From NCBI RefSeq assembly GCF_028283685.1, contig NZ_JAPWKF010000002.1:94466-158465 (forward strand): a DNA stretch of 64,000 bases. The letters are read 5' to 3'. The notes beneath the pieces are model-generated. The model saw only the letters and a list, made by a program, of their open reading frames with translations, did no database searches and was not told where the DNA came from. Position 1 is the first letter of the stretch, and every line of letters begins with the position of its first letter. Shown here piece after piece: positions 52,501-60,552 of the stretch. Both the position numbers and the translations under genes were made by a program. The stretch comes from Edaphobacter sp. (GTDB lineage: Bacteria > Acidobacteriota > Terriglobia > Terriglobales > Acidobacteriaceae).

Positions 52501-52747
52501 GCAGATAGAGACCTTCGCCATTGCTCCTGGCCTGCCACTTCACGTGAGTGCTGGTGCTCTCGAGCTCAATTGCGGCATTGGGGATTGACGCCTTGGAGGA
52601 GTCGCGTACCAGGCCGGAGAGCTGTGCATTCTGGGCGAATGCAACTGTGCCAGAGAAAACCAGTGCCAGAACGCCAACGTTACGAAGGAGTGTAGACATC
52701 AGGCGCGAAAATTTTTCGTTCCATAGAAAAACGGCAGAGCAGGTCAT
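49547..52747 (-). CDS. TonB-dependent receptor, Oar-like, linked to PepSY genes
   Basis: A 1066-residue outer-membrane receptor. ATG 52747 has AAAGG 8 bases upstream; ATG 52699 (MSTLLRNVG) would give a shorter signal peptide and is possible. The Ig-like domain (LSGLVRDSSKASIPNAAIELEST), plug (IPLNGRSFQSLLSLVPGVTAV, NYFTVDGVSANSG, EYGRTPGGQFSFNTRSGTN) and a barrel ending in Phe (LAVKLHF) are clear. Upstream on the same strand are a small membrane protein and a PepSY protein, a combination typical of siderophore or metal uptake. A conserved stem-loop lies in its leader. Confidence 0.92.
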   Translation of the reverse strand: MTCSAVFLWNEKFSRLMSTLLRNVGVLALVFSGTVAFAQNAQLSGLVRDSSKASIPNAAIELESTSTHVKWQARSNGEGLYLLPSLQPGVYRMTVQARGFDQQVIQGLKLEVAAKVSLEITLKVGSENQTVTVDGSGLQMNTMDASVSTVIDQKFVENIPLNGRSFQSLLSLVPGVTAVPSNGVGSGGEMTVNGQRTEANYFTVDGVSANSGAGLSTPGYGAGYSGSVAGETALGTTQSIVPIDALQEFRATTSTYSAEYGRTPGGQFSFNTRSGTNRFHGSVYDYFRNDALDANSWFNNFNGLQRTAERQNDFGGTFHGPVVIPGLYDGRDRSFFFFAYEGLRLRSPQSAITSEVPSLALRQSASTPVLQKLLNAFPLPTLNDRTDGLAHATLAYSLPSQLDNASIRGDHHFNDRFSVFGRFSTTPSSTQSRASASSGNLAQLTSSTINIKNVTLGATTLITHALANEARFGMTWNDSKSSPRIDNFGGATPLDYDSLNMPGVGPTDWVFLYLWDKYPAVRFQPQQNKQRQFNIVDSMTFSVGRHSFKWGVDYRNMLTSFPLAKTYESVGFANAAAVAASTAPSVTIYSAGITAKPEFHNLGLYVQDEWKATPRLNLSLGLRWDLNPAPTDAGGNQPYALTSTDVTTLKLAEKGVPLWKTTYNNFAPRVAFAYQASQTPGREIVVRAGYGLFYDIGSSVAAQGYWYATGITSLTTFTNVSFPLSDAQLSTISQPNTNTPYKQLMVGFDPELKLPRTQQWNVAIEQALGPRQNLTITYVGSAGSKLTTQKQYYPAKSGNSNYAASSYLYLTKNGASSNYNALQLQFQRQLSHGLQALLSYTWAHSIDDATSNFQIATQLRASSDTDISHNFQAALTYDLPTRYNSRILSSTLGGWAVDGRTFARTALPVDVISNAALADSSGIVISNHPNRVAGQPLYITDASAPNRRAINYAAYSVAYASDGTTLVEGNAGRNSARGFGAVQTDLALRREFVFTERTGLQFRVEAFNLLNHPIFGAVYNQLSYGQTGASRFGIAYNLLSNSLGGLNSLYQSGGPRSLQLAVKLHF

Positions 52748-52796
52748 CCATTTGCCTTTCTTTAAGGCGAACGCCCCTCATGGCCGTTCGCGTGGT

Positions 52797-52850
52797 TTGT
52801 CGATCTCAGAGTTTTTGCGGTGCTTCGCCAAAAGACAACCGCATGAAACT
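52797..52850 (-). repeat. Conserved stem-loop, copy A, in the TonB receptor leader
   Basis: On the + strand, TTGTCGATCTC (52797-52807) is followed by a stem TGCGGT/ACCGCA (52816-52821, 52838-52843) enclosing GCTTCGCCAAAAGACA, with extra AGTTT/AAACT pairing outside. The 17-base TGCTTCGCCAAAAGACA and the 11-base TTGTCGATCTC are identical in copy B at 54319-54370, while the stems differ but still pair. It lies between the small membrane protein gene and the receptor gene. Confidence 0.7.
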
Positions 52851-52862
52851 TTTGTATCGGTT

Positions 52863-53069
52863 CTACTGTCGATTTGCTGCTTGTGTCGGCTTCCGTCGTC
52901 CGCTGCCGAACTTCCATGCGATCACCACCAGCGGAACCGCCATGGCTACCCAGGAGAGAGCGTCCCAGATGCCGTCACCGACAAGCGCTGACAGGAGTCC
53001 ATAGAGAGTGATTACAGCCAGCACGATCGCAGCTCCGTAGACACGACGAAATGGAAAAGAATGGCTCAT
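52863..53069 (-). CDS. Small membrane protein following PepSY gene
   Basis: A 68-residue protein with two hydrophobic segments (VYGAAIVLAVITLYGLLSALV and ALSWVAMAVPLVVIAWKF) and a basic tail. It starts 3 bases after the PepSY stop, so it is translationally linked. Small two-helix proteins of this size often follow PepSY-type iron-uptake membrane proteins. The specific function is unknown. Confidence 0.8.
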   Translation of the reverse strand: MSHSFPFRRVYGAAIVLAVITLYGLLSALVGDGIWDALSWVAMAVPLVVIAWKFGSGRRKPTQAANRQ

Positions 53070-53072
53070 TGT

Positions 53073-54245
53073 CTAGACTCCCTGCGACTCTTCTTCTTTG
53101 AGAGCTACAAGACGATCGAGCTCTTTTTCTATGGGGGTTCTTCGGCGGGAGACCCACAGATAGAGTCCGCTTCCGAGGACCATGATGATTGCCACATCAA
53201 AGAGCGCCCAAAGAATCTTCAAAGGAAGGCCGCCATAATCGCCGAAATGCAATGGCCTGCATACCTCCAACAGGCGAAGGTACCAGGGCAGGGCCTTCGC
53301 TACTGTGACCTGACCGGTCGAGGCATCGACGAGCACCGGGGTAAAAAGCCGGGAGGTCATCGGTGTCTTGCCCCGGGTCCACACAATGTAGTGACGTGAG
53401 GAGCCTACGACTGCATTGGGAAAAAGGACAGACGTGGTCTCCATGTAGGGGAGCGCTTTGGCTGCGCTCGCCATTGCTTGATCGATCGAAGCAAAACGCT
53501 GTGGGACAGGTTGGCCACGGTAGGGAGCGAGCAAAGCCGGCATGGTTTGTGCGCGCCAGAGGCCGAAGAGCGGTGTGGCCAGTGCATTCATCACGCCGGT
53601 AAGACCGATTACCAGCGCCCAGGATAGAGTGACGATGCCGAGCAGGTTGTGCAGATCGAACCAGCGAACGCGTGCCGCTGCCTGGGAACGGTAGGTTCCG
53701 AAGTCCAGCCGCCGCATGAATGGACCATAGACCAGCGCTCCGGAGATGAGAGACAGAACGAAGGAGAGAGACATTGCTCCCATCAGGAGTTCGCCGGATA
53801 AACCCAGGAAGAGTTCACGGTGCAACCGAAAGACAGCATCCAGAAACGATCCTCCGAACTGTGGCTGCTTGAGCTGCTTGCCTGTGTGTGCGTCATAAAC
53901 AACGGCGTGAAGGTCCGCGGCGCTCTTCGGATTCGGTGTGGCGGTCATCGTCACGAACACCCGCGGCTCGTCGTCGTCGAGTGCAACTGCGTAGGCGTGC
54001 AGTGATGGATAGAGAGTCTCGGTCTGACGGACCAACTGGTCGAGACTCACAAGAGAAGCTCCTGCCGGAGTTGCGACGGGGTGCTCGTGTGGCTGAGTCA
54101 GATCAATCAGCTCGTCCATGAAGACAAGGGGCAGACCGGTGATGCACGCGATCAGGAGAAATGCTGTGCATATAAGGCTCGACCATTTGTGAATCCGGTA
54201 CCAGGTACGTACCGCTTGGGGCCGAATCGAATGGAAGATCTTCAT
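53073..54245 (-). CDS. PepSY-associated transmembrane protein (PiuB-like)
   Basis: A 390-residue inner-membrane protein. I chose ATG 54245, with AAAGG 8 bases upstream; the frame to 54353 is an artefact of the conserved repeat there. The first helix follows the family motif WYRIHKWSSLICTAFLLIACITGLPLVF, and a periplasmic PepSY-like domain (SLDQLVRQTETLYPSLHAYAVALDDDEPRVFVT) is followed by LHRELFLGLSGELLMGAMSL, WFDLHNLLGIVTLSWALVIGLTGVMN and a last helix. The paired His residues (RIHKW, LHRE, DLHNLLG) could bind heme. Relatives act in siderophore-iron release or reduction. Operon: small membrane protein, then TonB receptor. Confidence 0.9.
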   Translation of the reverse strand: MKIFHSIRPQAVRTWYRIHKWSSLICTAFLLIACITGLPLVFMDELIDLTQPHEHPVATPAGASLVSLDQLVRQTETLYPSLHAYAVALDDDEPRVFVTMTATPNPKSAADLHAVVYDAHTGKQLKQPQFGGSFLDAVFRLHRELFLGLSGELLMGAMSLSFVLSLISGALVYGPFMRRLDFGTYRSQAAARVRWFDLHNLLGIVTLSWALVIGLTGVMNALATPLFGLWRAQTMPALLAPYRGQPVPQRFASIDQAMASAAKALPYMETTSVLFPNAVVGSSRHYIVWTRGKTPMTSRLFTPVLVDASTGQVTVAKALPWYLRLLEVCRPLHFGDYGGLPLKILWALFDVAIIMVLGSGLYLWVSRRRTPIEKELDRLVALKEEESQGV

Positions 54246-54318
54246 CACGGATGCCTTTCTGGAGCGATCTAAAGGCCACTTCGAGCATCCATGGATAGAT
54301 ATTCGCAGGCCTTTTGGG

Positions 54319-54370
54319 TTGTCGATCTCGGGCCACTCGCGATGCTTCGCCAAAAGACAGACGCGAGTGG
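54319..54370 (-). repeat. Conserved stem-loop, copy B, in the PepSY leader
   Basis: On the + strand, TTGTCGATCTC (54319-54329) is followed by a 9-base stem, CCACTCGCG (54333-54341) and CGCGAGTGG (54362-54370), around a loop holding TGCTTCGCCAAAAGACA (54343-54359). The stem sequence differs from copy A yet pairs fully. It lies 74 bases upstream of the PepSY ATG in the sense direction of that gene. Confidence 0.7.
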
Positions 54371-54380
54371 CAATATAAGA

Positions 54381-54409
54381 CTAAAGTGGTCCGCTTTAGG
54401 ATACCTAAA
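54381..54409. promoter_or_regulatory. Overlapping palindromes, candidate metal-regulator (DtxR-like) operator
   Basis: CTAAAGTGGTCCGCTTTAG (54381-54399) is a near-perfect 19-base palindrome, and TTTAGGATACCTAAA (54395-54409) is a perfect 6-base-arm palindrome overlapping it. The second resembles the TTAGG...CCTAA arms bound by DtxR/IdeR-type iron or manganese repressors. It is placed upstream of the PepSY leader, in keeping with metal control. Confidence 0.45.
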
Positions 54410-54708
54410 AAGACCGCTCTTGTCCCGCCAGATTGCAGACGTCGACTCTGGGGTCACACATTTGCAATCTGATCAACAGCCACGGTGCTCGGATAGAAGA
54501 GCAAACCACGGATCGCCATCCTGTTTCGAGCCGTGCATTCCCATGTGGGCTTCGGGTTTAGGTGGATTGCCTGATGGTCTTATCCCCATGAGGAGCGCAG
54601 GCTGACGGTGTTGTCGTGGACGCGTCAACACGGAGTTCTTTCATCGAGTAGAAGATCTCCGGATGAACTTATCCCGGGAGCAGCGCCCGCATAGATCGCC
54701 TTCTGCGA

Positions 54709-56562
54709 TCACGGCTGGAATGTAAATGTCACACGGATCAAGAATGGGAGTTCCCGATCATCGTTGATTGGGCACTCCATAATCAGGTTCTTTACGTTGG
54801 GTTGCTGGCCCTGGGGCTTTGGAGGGTCTGCGCTGATTGTTGAAAACTTACCCCCTTTGGGAGACTCAGCAGTAAGCCGAACCGACTTGCCGTTGAGTCT
54901 CAGCGTTGCGGAGTTCGCCTGGATAGTGACCTCTGCGGATGTGTGCATGTTCCAGCGAACCGTCTGTGCTGTACCTTTTGTAATGGTGTCTGTGATGACA
55001 ACGCGCGTTTGTGGCTGACGTTCGAGAACAATTGTTCGTCTGACTGAGCGAAGCCACGAGCTGTAGGCCTCCGTTAGATCTACCGTTGCCTGTCCCGCTT
55101 GCGCTGTCGACTTGAAGTCCGCGAGTGGCGCTTTAGCTGACGTTATCTGATTGTCGTCTCCAATGCTAAGCGTATTATGGCCTTCGGTCCGGAGCCTGTA
55201 GTAATCCCATCGCTGCGCGCCGAAGTAGCCGGGGAGATCGTAGTCGTCCGGGCCGAGATCGATGGCCCAGCGCTCGCCAGCGGCGTCGAGAACGAAGGTG
55301 CCGAGATCAAGATGGCCATGTGAGACTTTGTTGCTGCCGCCTTTGAAGCCGACGAAGACCGCGTTGGGGTCGGTCCAGGAGCTGCGAAAGTAAGCGAGGT
55401 CGATGCGCTTAAAGTTGATGTCTACAGGCAGAGGTTCGCTCTTGATGTCCACGGTGTGCGGCGACGACCAGACAAGGTGAAAGATGCCGGGCTGTGCGCG
55501 GCTTACTACGGAACACTCGCTGGTGATGTAGAGCGGTTTGTTAAAGCGTTTGCCAAGCCACAGCATCTCAGGTGCGACGCCGGTCTTGGCACCGGCGTCA
55601 GCGTAGTTGAACTGCTGGCCCGAGGGGCCAATGGATGCTACGCGGAAATCTCCGGTCTGCGCGAAGCCTTCGATCTCTGAGAGATCGAGGTCTGTATTCA
55701 GTGCGCTGAGCAAGGCTGAAAGCATGTAGCAGGTGTAGTTGGTTGCATATGACCAATAACCTGGCCCTTCGGGCCATCCGCCGTCCGGTGCATAGTTCAT
55801 CATCGGATTACGAATCTTCTCAGTCGTCAGCGCGAGAATATGTGCGGGTTCAGGTGCAAGACCTCCTGGATCGTCGGCTCCGTCCTGTGCGATGGCGAGA
55901 GCTCCCACGGTGAGGCCGCCGGCGCACACCTGACCCCAGTTGTTGGCGAACGGCAGAGACCAGCTGACGCCGCGTGAGTATTCTGCGAGTCCAGGACGAA
56001 GACCGAACTCGACGATCTTCAACCGTATCGTGCGGCGTTCCTCTTCGGAGAGCACCTCGTATATCCAATCGTAGCCAAGCGCAGCTGCATTAGTCATCTC
56101 GGCAACGTCGAGGAAGTGCGGTGGATGCCACGAGGGGAAGGCGCAGATGGCACGAAGCTCCTCACGCGCGCGGTCAGCTTTTTTTAGATCCCCGTCCAGT
56201 CGATATAACCCTGCCAGCACGGAGATGCGAGCGAGTGCGGCTCGGCTCTCATAGAGCAGGCGCGGGCCGACAAGTTTATATTGGGCAGTTGGCTGCGCCA
56301 ACATTGTGGCTGCAGTCTGCTGTAATTGCTCGTACCAGTGCGTCAACAATGTGTCCTGGCGGATTGCTTCTCGAAGAACATCCCACTGAGACTTGCGCAA
56401 GTGCAGCCGTGGATGTTCGCGATGCAGCTTTTCGCTAATCAACTTCGAGATGTCAGGCTGCGTGAAGAGCTCTCCAAGCAGCCTGTCCGGCCTGAGCGCG
56501 GCCAGTGTGCCAGCCTTGCCGGCCATTCCTAGGAATGCCCGACGGTTCTTCGAATATGACAT
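54709..56562 (-). CDS. Heparinase II/III-family polysaccharide lyase, Tat-exported
   Basis: A 617-residue exported enzyme with a twin-arginine-like signal (NRRAFLGMAGKAGTLAAL) and GGAAGGA before ATG 56562. An alpha-helical toroid (about 40-370) carries GYDWIYEVLSEEERR, ANNWGQVCAGG (Asn207-Asn208-Trp209) and DGGWPEGPGYWSYAT with the likely catalytic Tyr. The beta-sandwich half starts near 390 and contains SHGHLDLGTFVLDAAGERWAIDLG (catalytic or metal His) and HNTLSI. Such lyases cut uronic-acid polysaccharides such as alginate, heparin-like glycans or glucuronans. The TonB receptor immediately upstream on the same strand suggests uptake of the products. Confidence 0.87.
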   Translation of the reverse strand: MSYSKNRRAFLGMAGKAGTLAALRPDRLLGELFTQPDISKLISEKLHREHPRLHLRKSQWDVLREAIRQDTLLTHWYEQLQQTAATMLAQPTAQYKLVGPRLLYESRAALARISVLAGLYRLDGDLKKADRAREELRAICAFPSWHPPHFLDVAEMTNAAALGYDWIYEVLSEEERRTIRLKIVEFGLRPGLAEYSRGVSWSLPFANNWGQVCAGGLTVGALAIAQDGADDPGGLAPEPAHILALTTEKIRNPMMNYAPDGGWPEGPGYWSYATNYTCYMLSALLSALNTDLDLSEIEGFAQTGDFRVASIGPSGQQFNYADAGAKTGVAPEMLWLGKRFNKPLYITSECSVVSRAQPGIFHLVWSSPHTVDIKSEPLPVDINFKRIDLAYFRSSWTDPNAVFVGFKGGSNKVSHGHLDLGTFVLDAAGERWAIDLGPDDYDLPGYFGAQRWDYYRLRTEGHNTLSIGDDNQITSAKAPLADFKSTAQAGQATVDLTEAYSSWLRSVRRTIVLERQPQTRVVITDTITKGTAQTVRWNMHTSAEVTIQANSATLRLNGKSVRLTAESPKGGKFSTISADPPKPQGQQPNVKNLIMECPINDDRELPFLIRVTFTFQP

Positions 56563-56605
56563 ATCTTCCTTCCGGGGACAGAGTTGAATAGACAGATATC
56601 TATTG

Positions 56606-59600
56606 TTAGAACGTGAGTCTTGCAGTCAGCTGGATCTGGCGCCCTGACCAATAAGAGTTGAGAAAGTTCTGCGTGCCGTCAGTTGTGTTGGGGTTGTTAT
56701 ACCCCTGGATATTGAAGGCGTTAAAAGCATCGAAATTGATGCGAAGCTTAACCGCCTCAGTGATGGCAAAAACCTTGAAGAGTGAGAGGTCCGCGCGGTA
56801 GTTCATGGGGCCCTGAAGAAACGTCTTCGAGTAACGGTTTACACCTTTCGGCCCCGGCGAGTAAGCCACTTGCACGGTGGATCCATCCTTCAGCTTGAGC
56901 GGGACATTGTTGTTGCCGTAGTTGGTTGTGCCGGGCACGTTGTTGATCGGGACCTGATAGGGAACATAGTCCGAAGGCAGGCCGGAGACACCGTTCGTTG
57001 CGGTATTGATAGAGCTGGGAGCGATGTAGCCGTTAAACCAGAGGTTCGCCTTGCGGCAGACACCGCTGCGACAATCGGTTATATGCTTCGAGTCCCGATA
57101 GGCGTGGATCGGGTTCGTCGGCCCCCAATTGCCAGATGCAACCTGAAAGGATTGCGAGACGACCTCGCCTAACCCTGCTACCTGGAAGCCACCGATGAGT
57201 GCATTCCAGAAGCGGTTGGCATTGCCGAAAACTGCTTTTCCTTTTCCAAAAGGAAGATCGACAAGGCCGTTGAAGGCGATGTGATGACGAGGAATTGCCG
57301 TGTCGAGTTGATAGTTCTGGAAGCGATTCAGTTCGCCAGGGTCGCTTGAAGGAAGCACGCTGGGCAAAAAGTTTGCAGCGGGATAAAGTTGGCTGTCGCG
57401 GAAAGTGTTTCCTCCTACGCGAAATGCCTGTGAGTAGACCCAATAAACCTGGAAGGCATATCCGTTTTTGAAGAGACGCTGCGCATTGATCTGCAGAGCG
57501 TTGTCGTTGGAATAGCCGCTCTTCTGGCTGAGAACTGCACCTCCACCATAAGTGGTCTGGTCGTAAGGTCCTGTGGCTGTGTTTGAGTACTGTCCTGTCG
57601 GGGGCACGACACCGTTGACTGCTTCCCACACATAGGTGGAAGGATGGTTGTTGTAGTACCAGTTCTGGTCGAGGTTGGTTCCATGATCATAGAGATAGGT
57701 CACACGAAGCACCGTATTGAACTTTACTGGCTGCTCGATGGTGAAATTCAACTGTGTGACATATGCGGGAGGATAGTGCGGATCGAGCGTGGTCAGCGTG
57801 ACGCCAGGTTGAATGGAGGTGATCGAAGACGAGTCGATCACGTTGGTGCTGTTGAGTCCCGCGACAACCGCCTGCGGTTTGCGCAGCAGATAGTTAGGCA
57901 GACCGTCAGGCGATTGATTCGAAGTGGTATAGCTTGTGGAATACGAGGCAGTGAATGGAGCATTGGCAATCGGCAATTTGAGCGAGTTGCGAATAGGGAC
58001 CGGATAAATGAATCGCCCGAAGCCTGCGCGTATCACCGTCCCGTGTCTTCCATTGAATGGCGTATACGCGAAGCCGATTCGTGGACTGAAGGTGAAGTTG
58101 TAGTCAAATAGCATTGTCTGCGGAATGCCCGCTACTTCTGGGGTCTCGAACTTCACGCCAAGTTGGGTAAGATTGGTAACGATGGACTGCGTGGTATATC
58201 CCTTCTGTATGTAGTAGTCGGTGGGATACTGCAGCACGATTGCCTTGTTCTTAAGATCAAAACTCTGTGTGAGGCCGTCTTTGGTGTATGGTCCGGGATG
58301 GATCTCCCATCGCACGCCGGCATTGAGCGTAAGGTTCTTGTTCACATGAAAGTCGTCCTGAAAGTAGGAGTCGATTTCCTGATCGCGATAGTGTCCGTAT
58401 GGGGCATTGCGATAGACACTATAACTATAGGCGGCCCCAAGAAAGAGGTCGGCATTGGCGTTGCCAGTATTCTGCAGGCCGGTATAGTTCGCTCCTGAAG
58501 AGGGGTCGAGATTTGCGCTGGCGTAGGCGCCAAAGCTAATGGAGTCGCTTCCGCGGTCGGGGAGATAGCCGAAGCGCTCGTGGCGGTAACGGCCACCGAA
58601 AAGGAGTTGGTGCCGCCCAACGATCTTGTTGAAGTTCTGATCAACGTTGGTGATGATCTGCGCCTCTTTGTAGTTGAACTGGGTTCCGCCGTAGGGCATG
58701 GAGCCGCCGCTTATGTTTGGAAAGCCTACCTGACCAAAGTTGTTCGGCAGTCCAAGCATCTGTTCATAGTTCAAGTTGGGCTGACCGCCACCGACGAAGT
58801 ACTGGTTGAACCACTGTTGTGCCACGTTGGTCTCAGAGACGAATGTGGGCGAGAAAACATGTGTGTAGCCCAGCGCGGAGCTGACGGTCGTAACCAGAAT
58901 CTGCTGCAGGCCGGTTGCTCCTGCGGGTAGTCCTGCACCGGCGATTGAGGCTGCGGAGTTCGAGGGATAGTTGCGAAGGCTCGCCTGGTCCTGGTTGATT
59001 GAGGTGAAGCGCAGGAACGCGCGATTACGCTCATTGAGCGTATGGTCTATGCGGAAGTTGTACTGCGGAATCGTGGCGTTATTGATGCCGGCGGTATTCA
59101 GGTTTGGAGCGACCAGAGGATTGTCGTTCGAGGTTGGCAGGGGCGTAATCGCCATAAGCTTTTGCGCGAGAGGACTCATACGCGAAGGATCGATTTTGTT
59201 GCCAGCAAACTGCTGACGTTGTCCCGTAACGGGGTCCGTCGTTGTCGGATCGTATATCTTCAGCAGTACTCCACTGGCATTGGTTAGATTGCTAAAGTCA
59301 CCGGCCCTCCAGTTCACCATCGGCACGGTCACAAGCTCGCTCGAAAAACTGCGAAGAGAGTAACGTTCGTAAGCAAAGAAGAAGAAAGACCGGTCGTGGC
59401 CGTCATAGATTTTGGGAATATCGATGGGGCCGCCGATTGAGCCGCCGAACTCGTTGCGAACATAATGTGGGGCCGCATAGTCGGCCGGATTCTGCCTGAC
59501 CTTGGCGATGCCTATGGCGTTATTGCGGGCGGTCTCGAAGAGAGAGCCATGAAAACGGTTCGTACCAGACTTCGTGGTAATGATTCCCGTCGCAGGCGTG

Positions 59601-60319
59601 GAGAAGCGCGCATTGGAGTTCGTCGTCTCAATGCGGACTTCCTGTACAGCGTCAGGGTCGGGTAGCTGTGCCTGCGTGGAGTTTCCTGCACCACCGAAGT
59701 TACGATTGACCAGCGGTGCGCCGTCTTGCACATATTCGAGCGCTTCGCCCATGTTTCCATTGGCGCGCTGGCCGCCGCCCTCAAGACCCGGCGTGGTCAC
59801 ACCTGCAAGGGAGAGGAGAAAGCGGCCGTTCACAGGAAGCTCGCTTAGCCGGGCGTTATCGAGGGTGGAACTGATGGTTCCGCTGTCGTAGGTTGCCAAC
59901 TGCACAGTGTTACCCTGTACGGTCACTTGCTCCGTTACGGCTCCGGCGGACATCTGTGGGTTAATCGTGGCGACTTGCGCGACCTGAAGCGTTAAAGTGG
60001 TTTCGTATTTCTTCAGCCCGGGTGCCGCAAATGTAACGGTGTAGTTGCCCGCAAACAGTGAGGGGATGCTGTAGAAGCCGGCGCCATTAGTGCTTGTCTG
60101 CACGGATGCCCCGGTGCCGATATTGATGACATTCACGCTGGCTTGGGGGATGACGCCTCCGCTTGAGTCCGAGACTGTTCCCTGGATGGAACCGGAACCG
60201 CTCTGTGCATAGAGGGCTGGTTCTATCGAAGAGAATAGCCCTGCAATCAGTCCGGCGCTTAAAGCCGCTGAGCGTAAAGCCCGCTGCATTGCATGATGAC
60301 CCCAAATTCTTCCCGTCAT
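56606..60319 (-). CDS. TonB-dependent receptor, Oar-like, for polysaccharide-lyase locus
   Basis: A 1237-residue outer-membrane receptor, the largest of the four here. GGGAGG lies 7 bases before ATG 60319, and a signal peptide ends at PALYAQ. The Ig-like domain (IQGTVSDSSGGVIPQASVNVINIGT), plug (LPVNGRFLLSLAGVTTPGLEG, EYVQDGAPLVNRNFGG, ITTKSGTNRFHG) and barrel ending in Phe (QLTARLTF) are clear. The heparinase-like lyase follows 43 bases downstream, so the pair forms a minimal glycan-use unit. It is divergent from a membrane-anchored regulator. Confidence 0.93.
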   Translation of the reverse strand: MTGRIWGHHAMQRALRSAALSAGLIAGLFSSIEPALYAQSGSGSIQGTVSDSSGGVIPQASVNVINIGTGASVQTSTNGAGFYSIPSLFAGNYTVTFAAPGLKKYETTLTLQVAQVATINPQMSAGAVTEQVTVQGNTVQLATYDSGTISSTLDNARLSELPVNGRFLLSLAGVTTPGLEGGGQRANGNMGEALEYVQDGAPLVNRNFGGAGNSTQAQLPDPDAVQEVRIETTNSNARFSTPATGIITTKSGTNRFHGSLFETARNNAIGIAKVRQNPADYAAPHYVRNEFGGSIGGPIDIPKIYDGHDRSFFFFAYERYSLRSFSSELVTVPMVNWRAGDFSNLTNASGVLLKIYDPTTTDPVTGQRQQFAGNKIDPSRMSPLAQKLMAITPLPTSNDNPLVAPNLNTAGINNATIPQYNFRIDHTLNERNRAFLRFTSINQDQASLRNYPSNSAASIAGAGLPAGATGLQQILVTTVSSALGYTHVFSPTFVSETNVAQQWFNQYFVGGGQPNLNYEQMLGLPNNFGQVGFPNISGGSMPYGGTQFNYKEAQIITNVDQNFNKIVGRHQLLFGGRYRHERFGYLPDRGSDSISFGAYASANLDPSSGANYTGLQNTGNANADLFLGAAYSYSVYRNAPYGHYRDQEIDSYFQDDFHVNKNLTLNAGVRWEIHPGPYTKDGLTQSFDLKNKAIVLQYPTDYYIQKGYTTQSIVTNLTQLGVKFETPEVAGIPQTMLFDYNFTFSPRIGFAYTPFNGRHGTVIRAGFGRFIYPVPIRNSLKLPIANAPFTASYSTSYTTSNQSPDGLPNYLLRKPQAVVAGLNSTNVIDSSSITSIQPGVTLTTLDPHYPPAYVTQLNFTIEQPVKFNTVLRVTYLYDHGTNLDQNWYYNNHPSTYVWEAVNGVVPPTGQYSNTATGPYDQTTYGGGAVLSQKSGYSNDNALQINAQRLFKNGYAFQVYWVYSQAFRVGGNTFRDSQLYPAANFLPSVLPSSDPGELNRFQNYQLDTAIPRHHIAFNGLVDLPFGKGKAVFGNANRFWNALIGGFQVAGLGEVVSQSFQVASGNWGPTNPIHAYRDSKHITDCRSGVCRKANLWFNGYIAPSSINTATNGVSGLPSDYVPYQVPINNVPGTTNYGNNNVPLKLKDGSTVQVAYSPGPKGVNRYSKTFLQGPMNYRADLSLFKVFAITEAVKLRINFDAFNAFNIQGYNNPNTTDGTQNFLNSYWSGRQIQLTARLTF

Positions 60320-60552
60320 AGTGGTTCCTCCCTGAAGTTACGTATCTTTCGTGATGGGCCTTGGCTGCGCCTCTGCCTTTAACAGGGGAGAATCTTCCGA
60401 CGCATCTGGGGTGATGGCAAGTGAATCGCGCGTTTCTGAACAACTCTTTACGTAAAAAGCGCCAGATGTTATGGTTTTCGCTGTCGATTAGGCCATCAGC
60501 GCGGCTGAAGGCCAACCAGCCTGTAAGTCCGTTTCAGCAGCGGGGAACAAGA

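Larger units (their letters stand above)
54246..54708. promoter_or_regulatory. Leader and promoter region of the PepSY operon
   Basis: 463 bases between the PepSY start and the end of the heparinase-like gene. It contains stem-loop copy B (54319-54370) and two palindromes (54381-54399, 54395-54409). Beyond about 54420 I see only non-coding sequence with no supported gene. Confidence 0.5.

Noticed and set aside
54246..54353. Extended start of the PepSY protein (MAKHREWPEID...)
   Set aside because: It is read from the conserved stem-loop repeat; ATG 54245 has a ribosome site and directly precedes the family motif.
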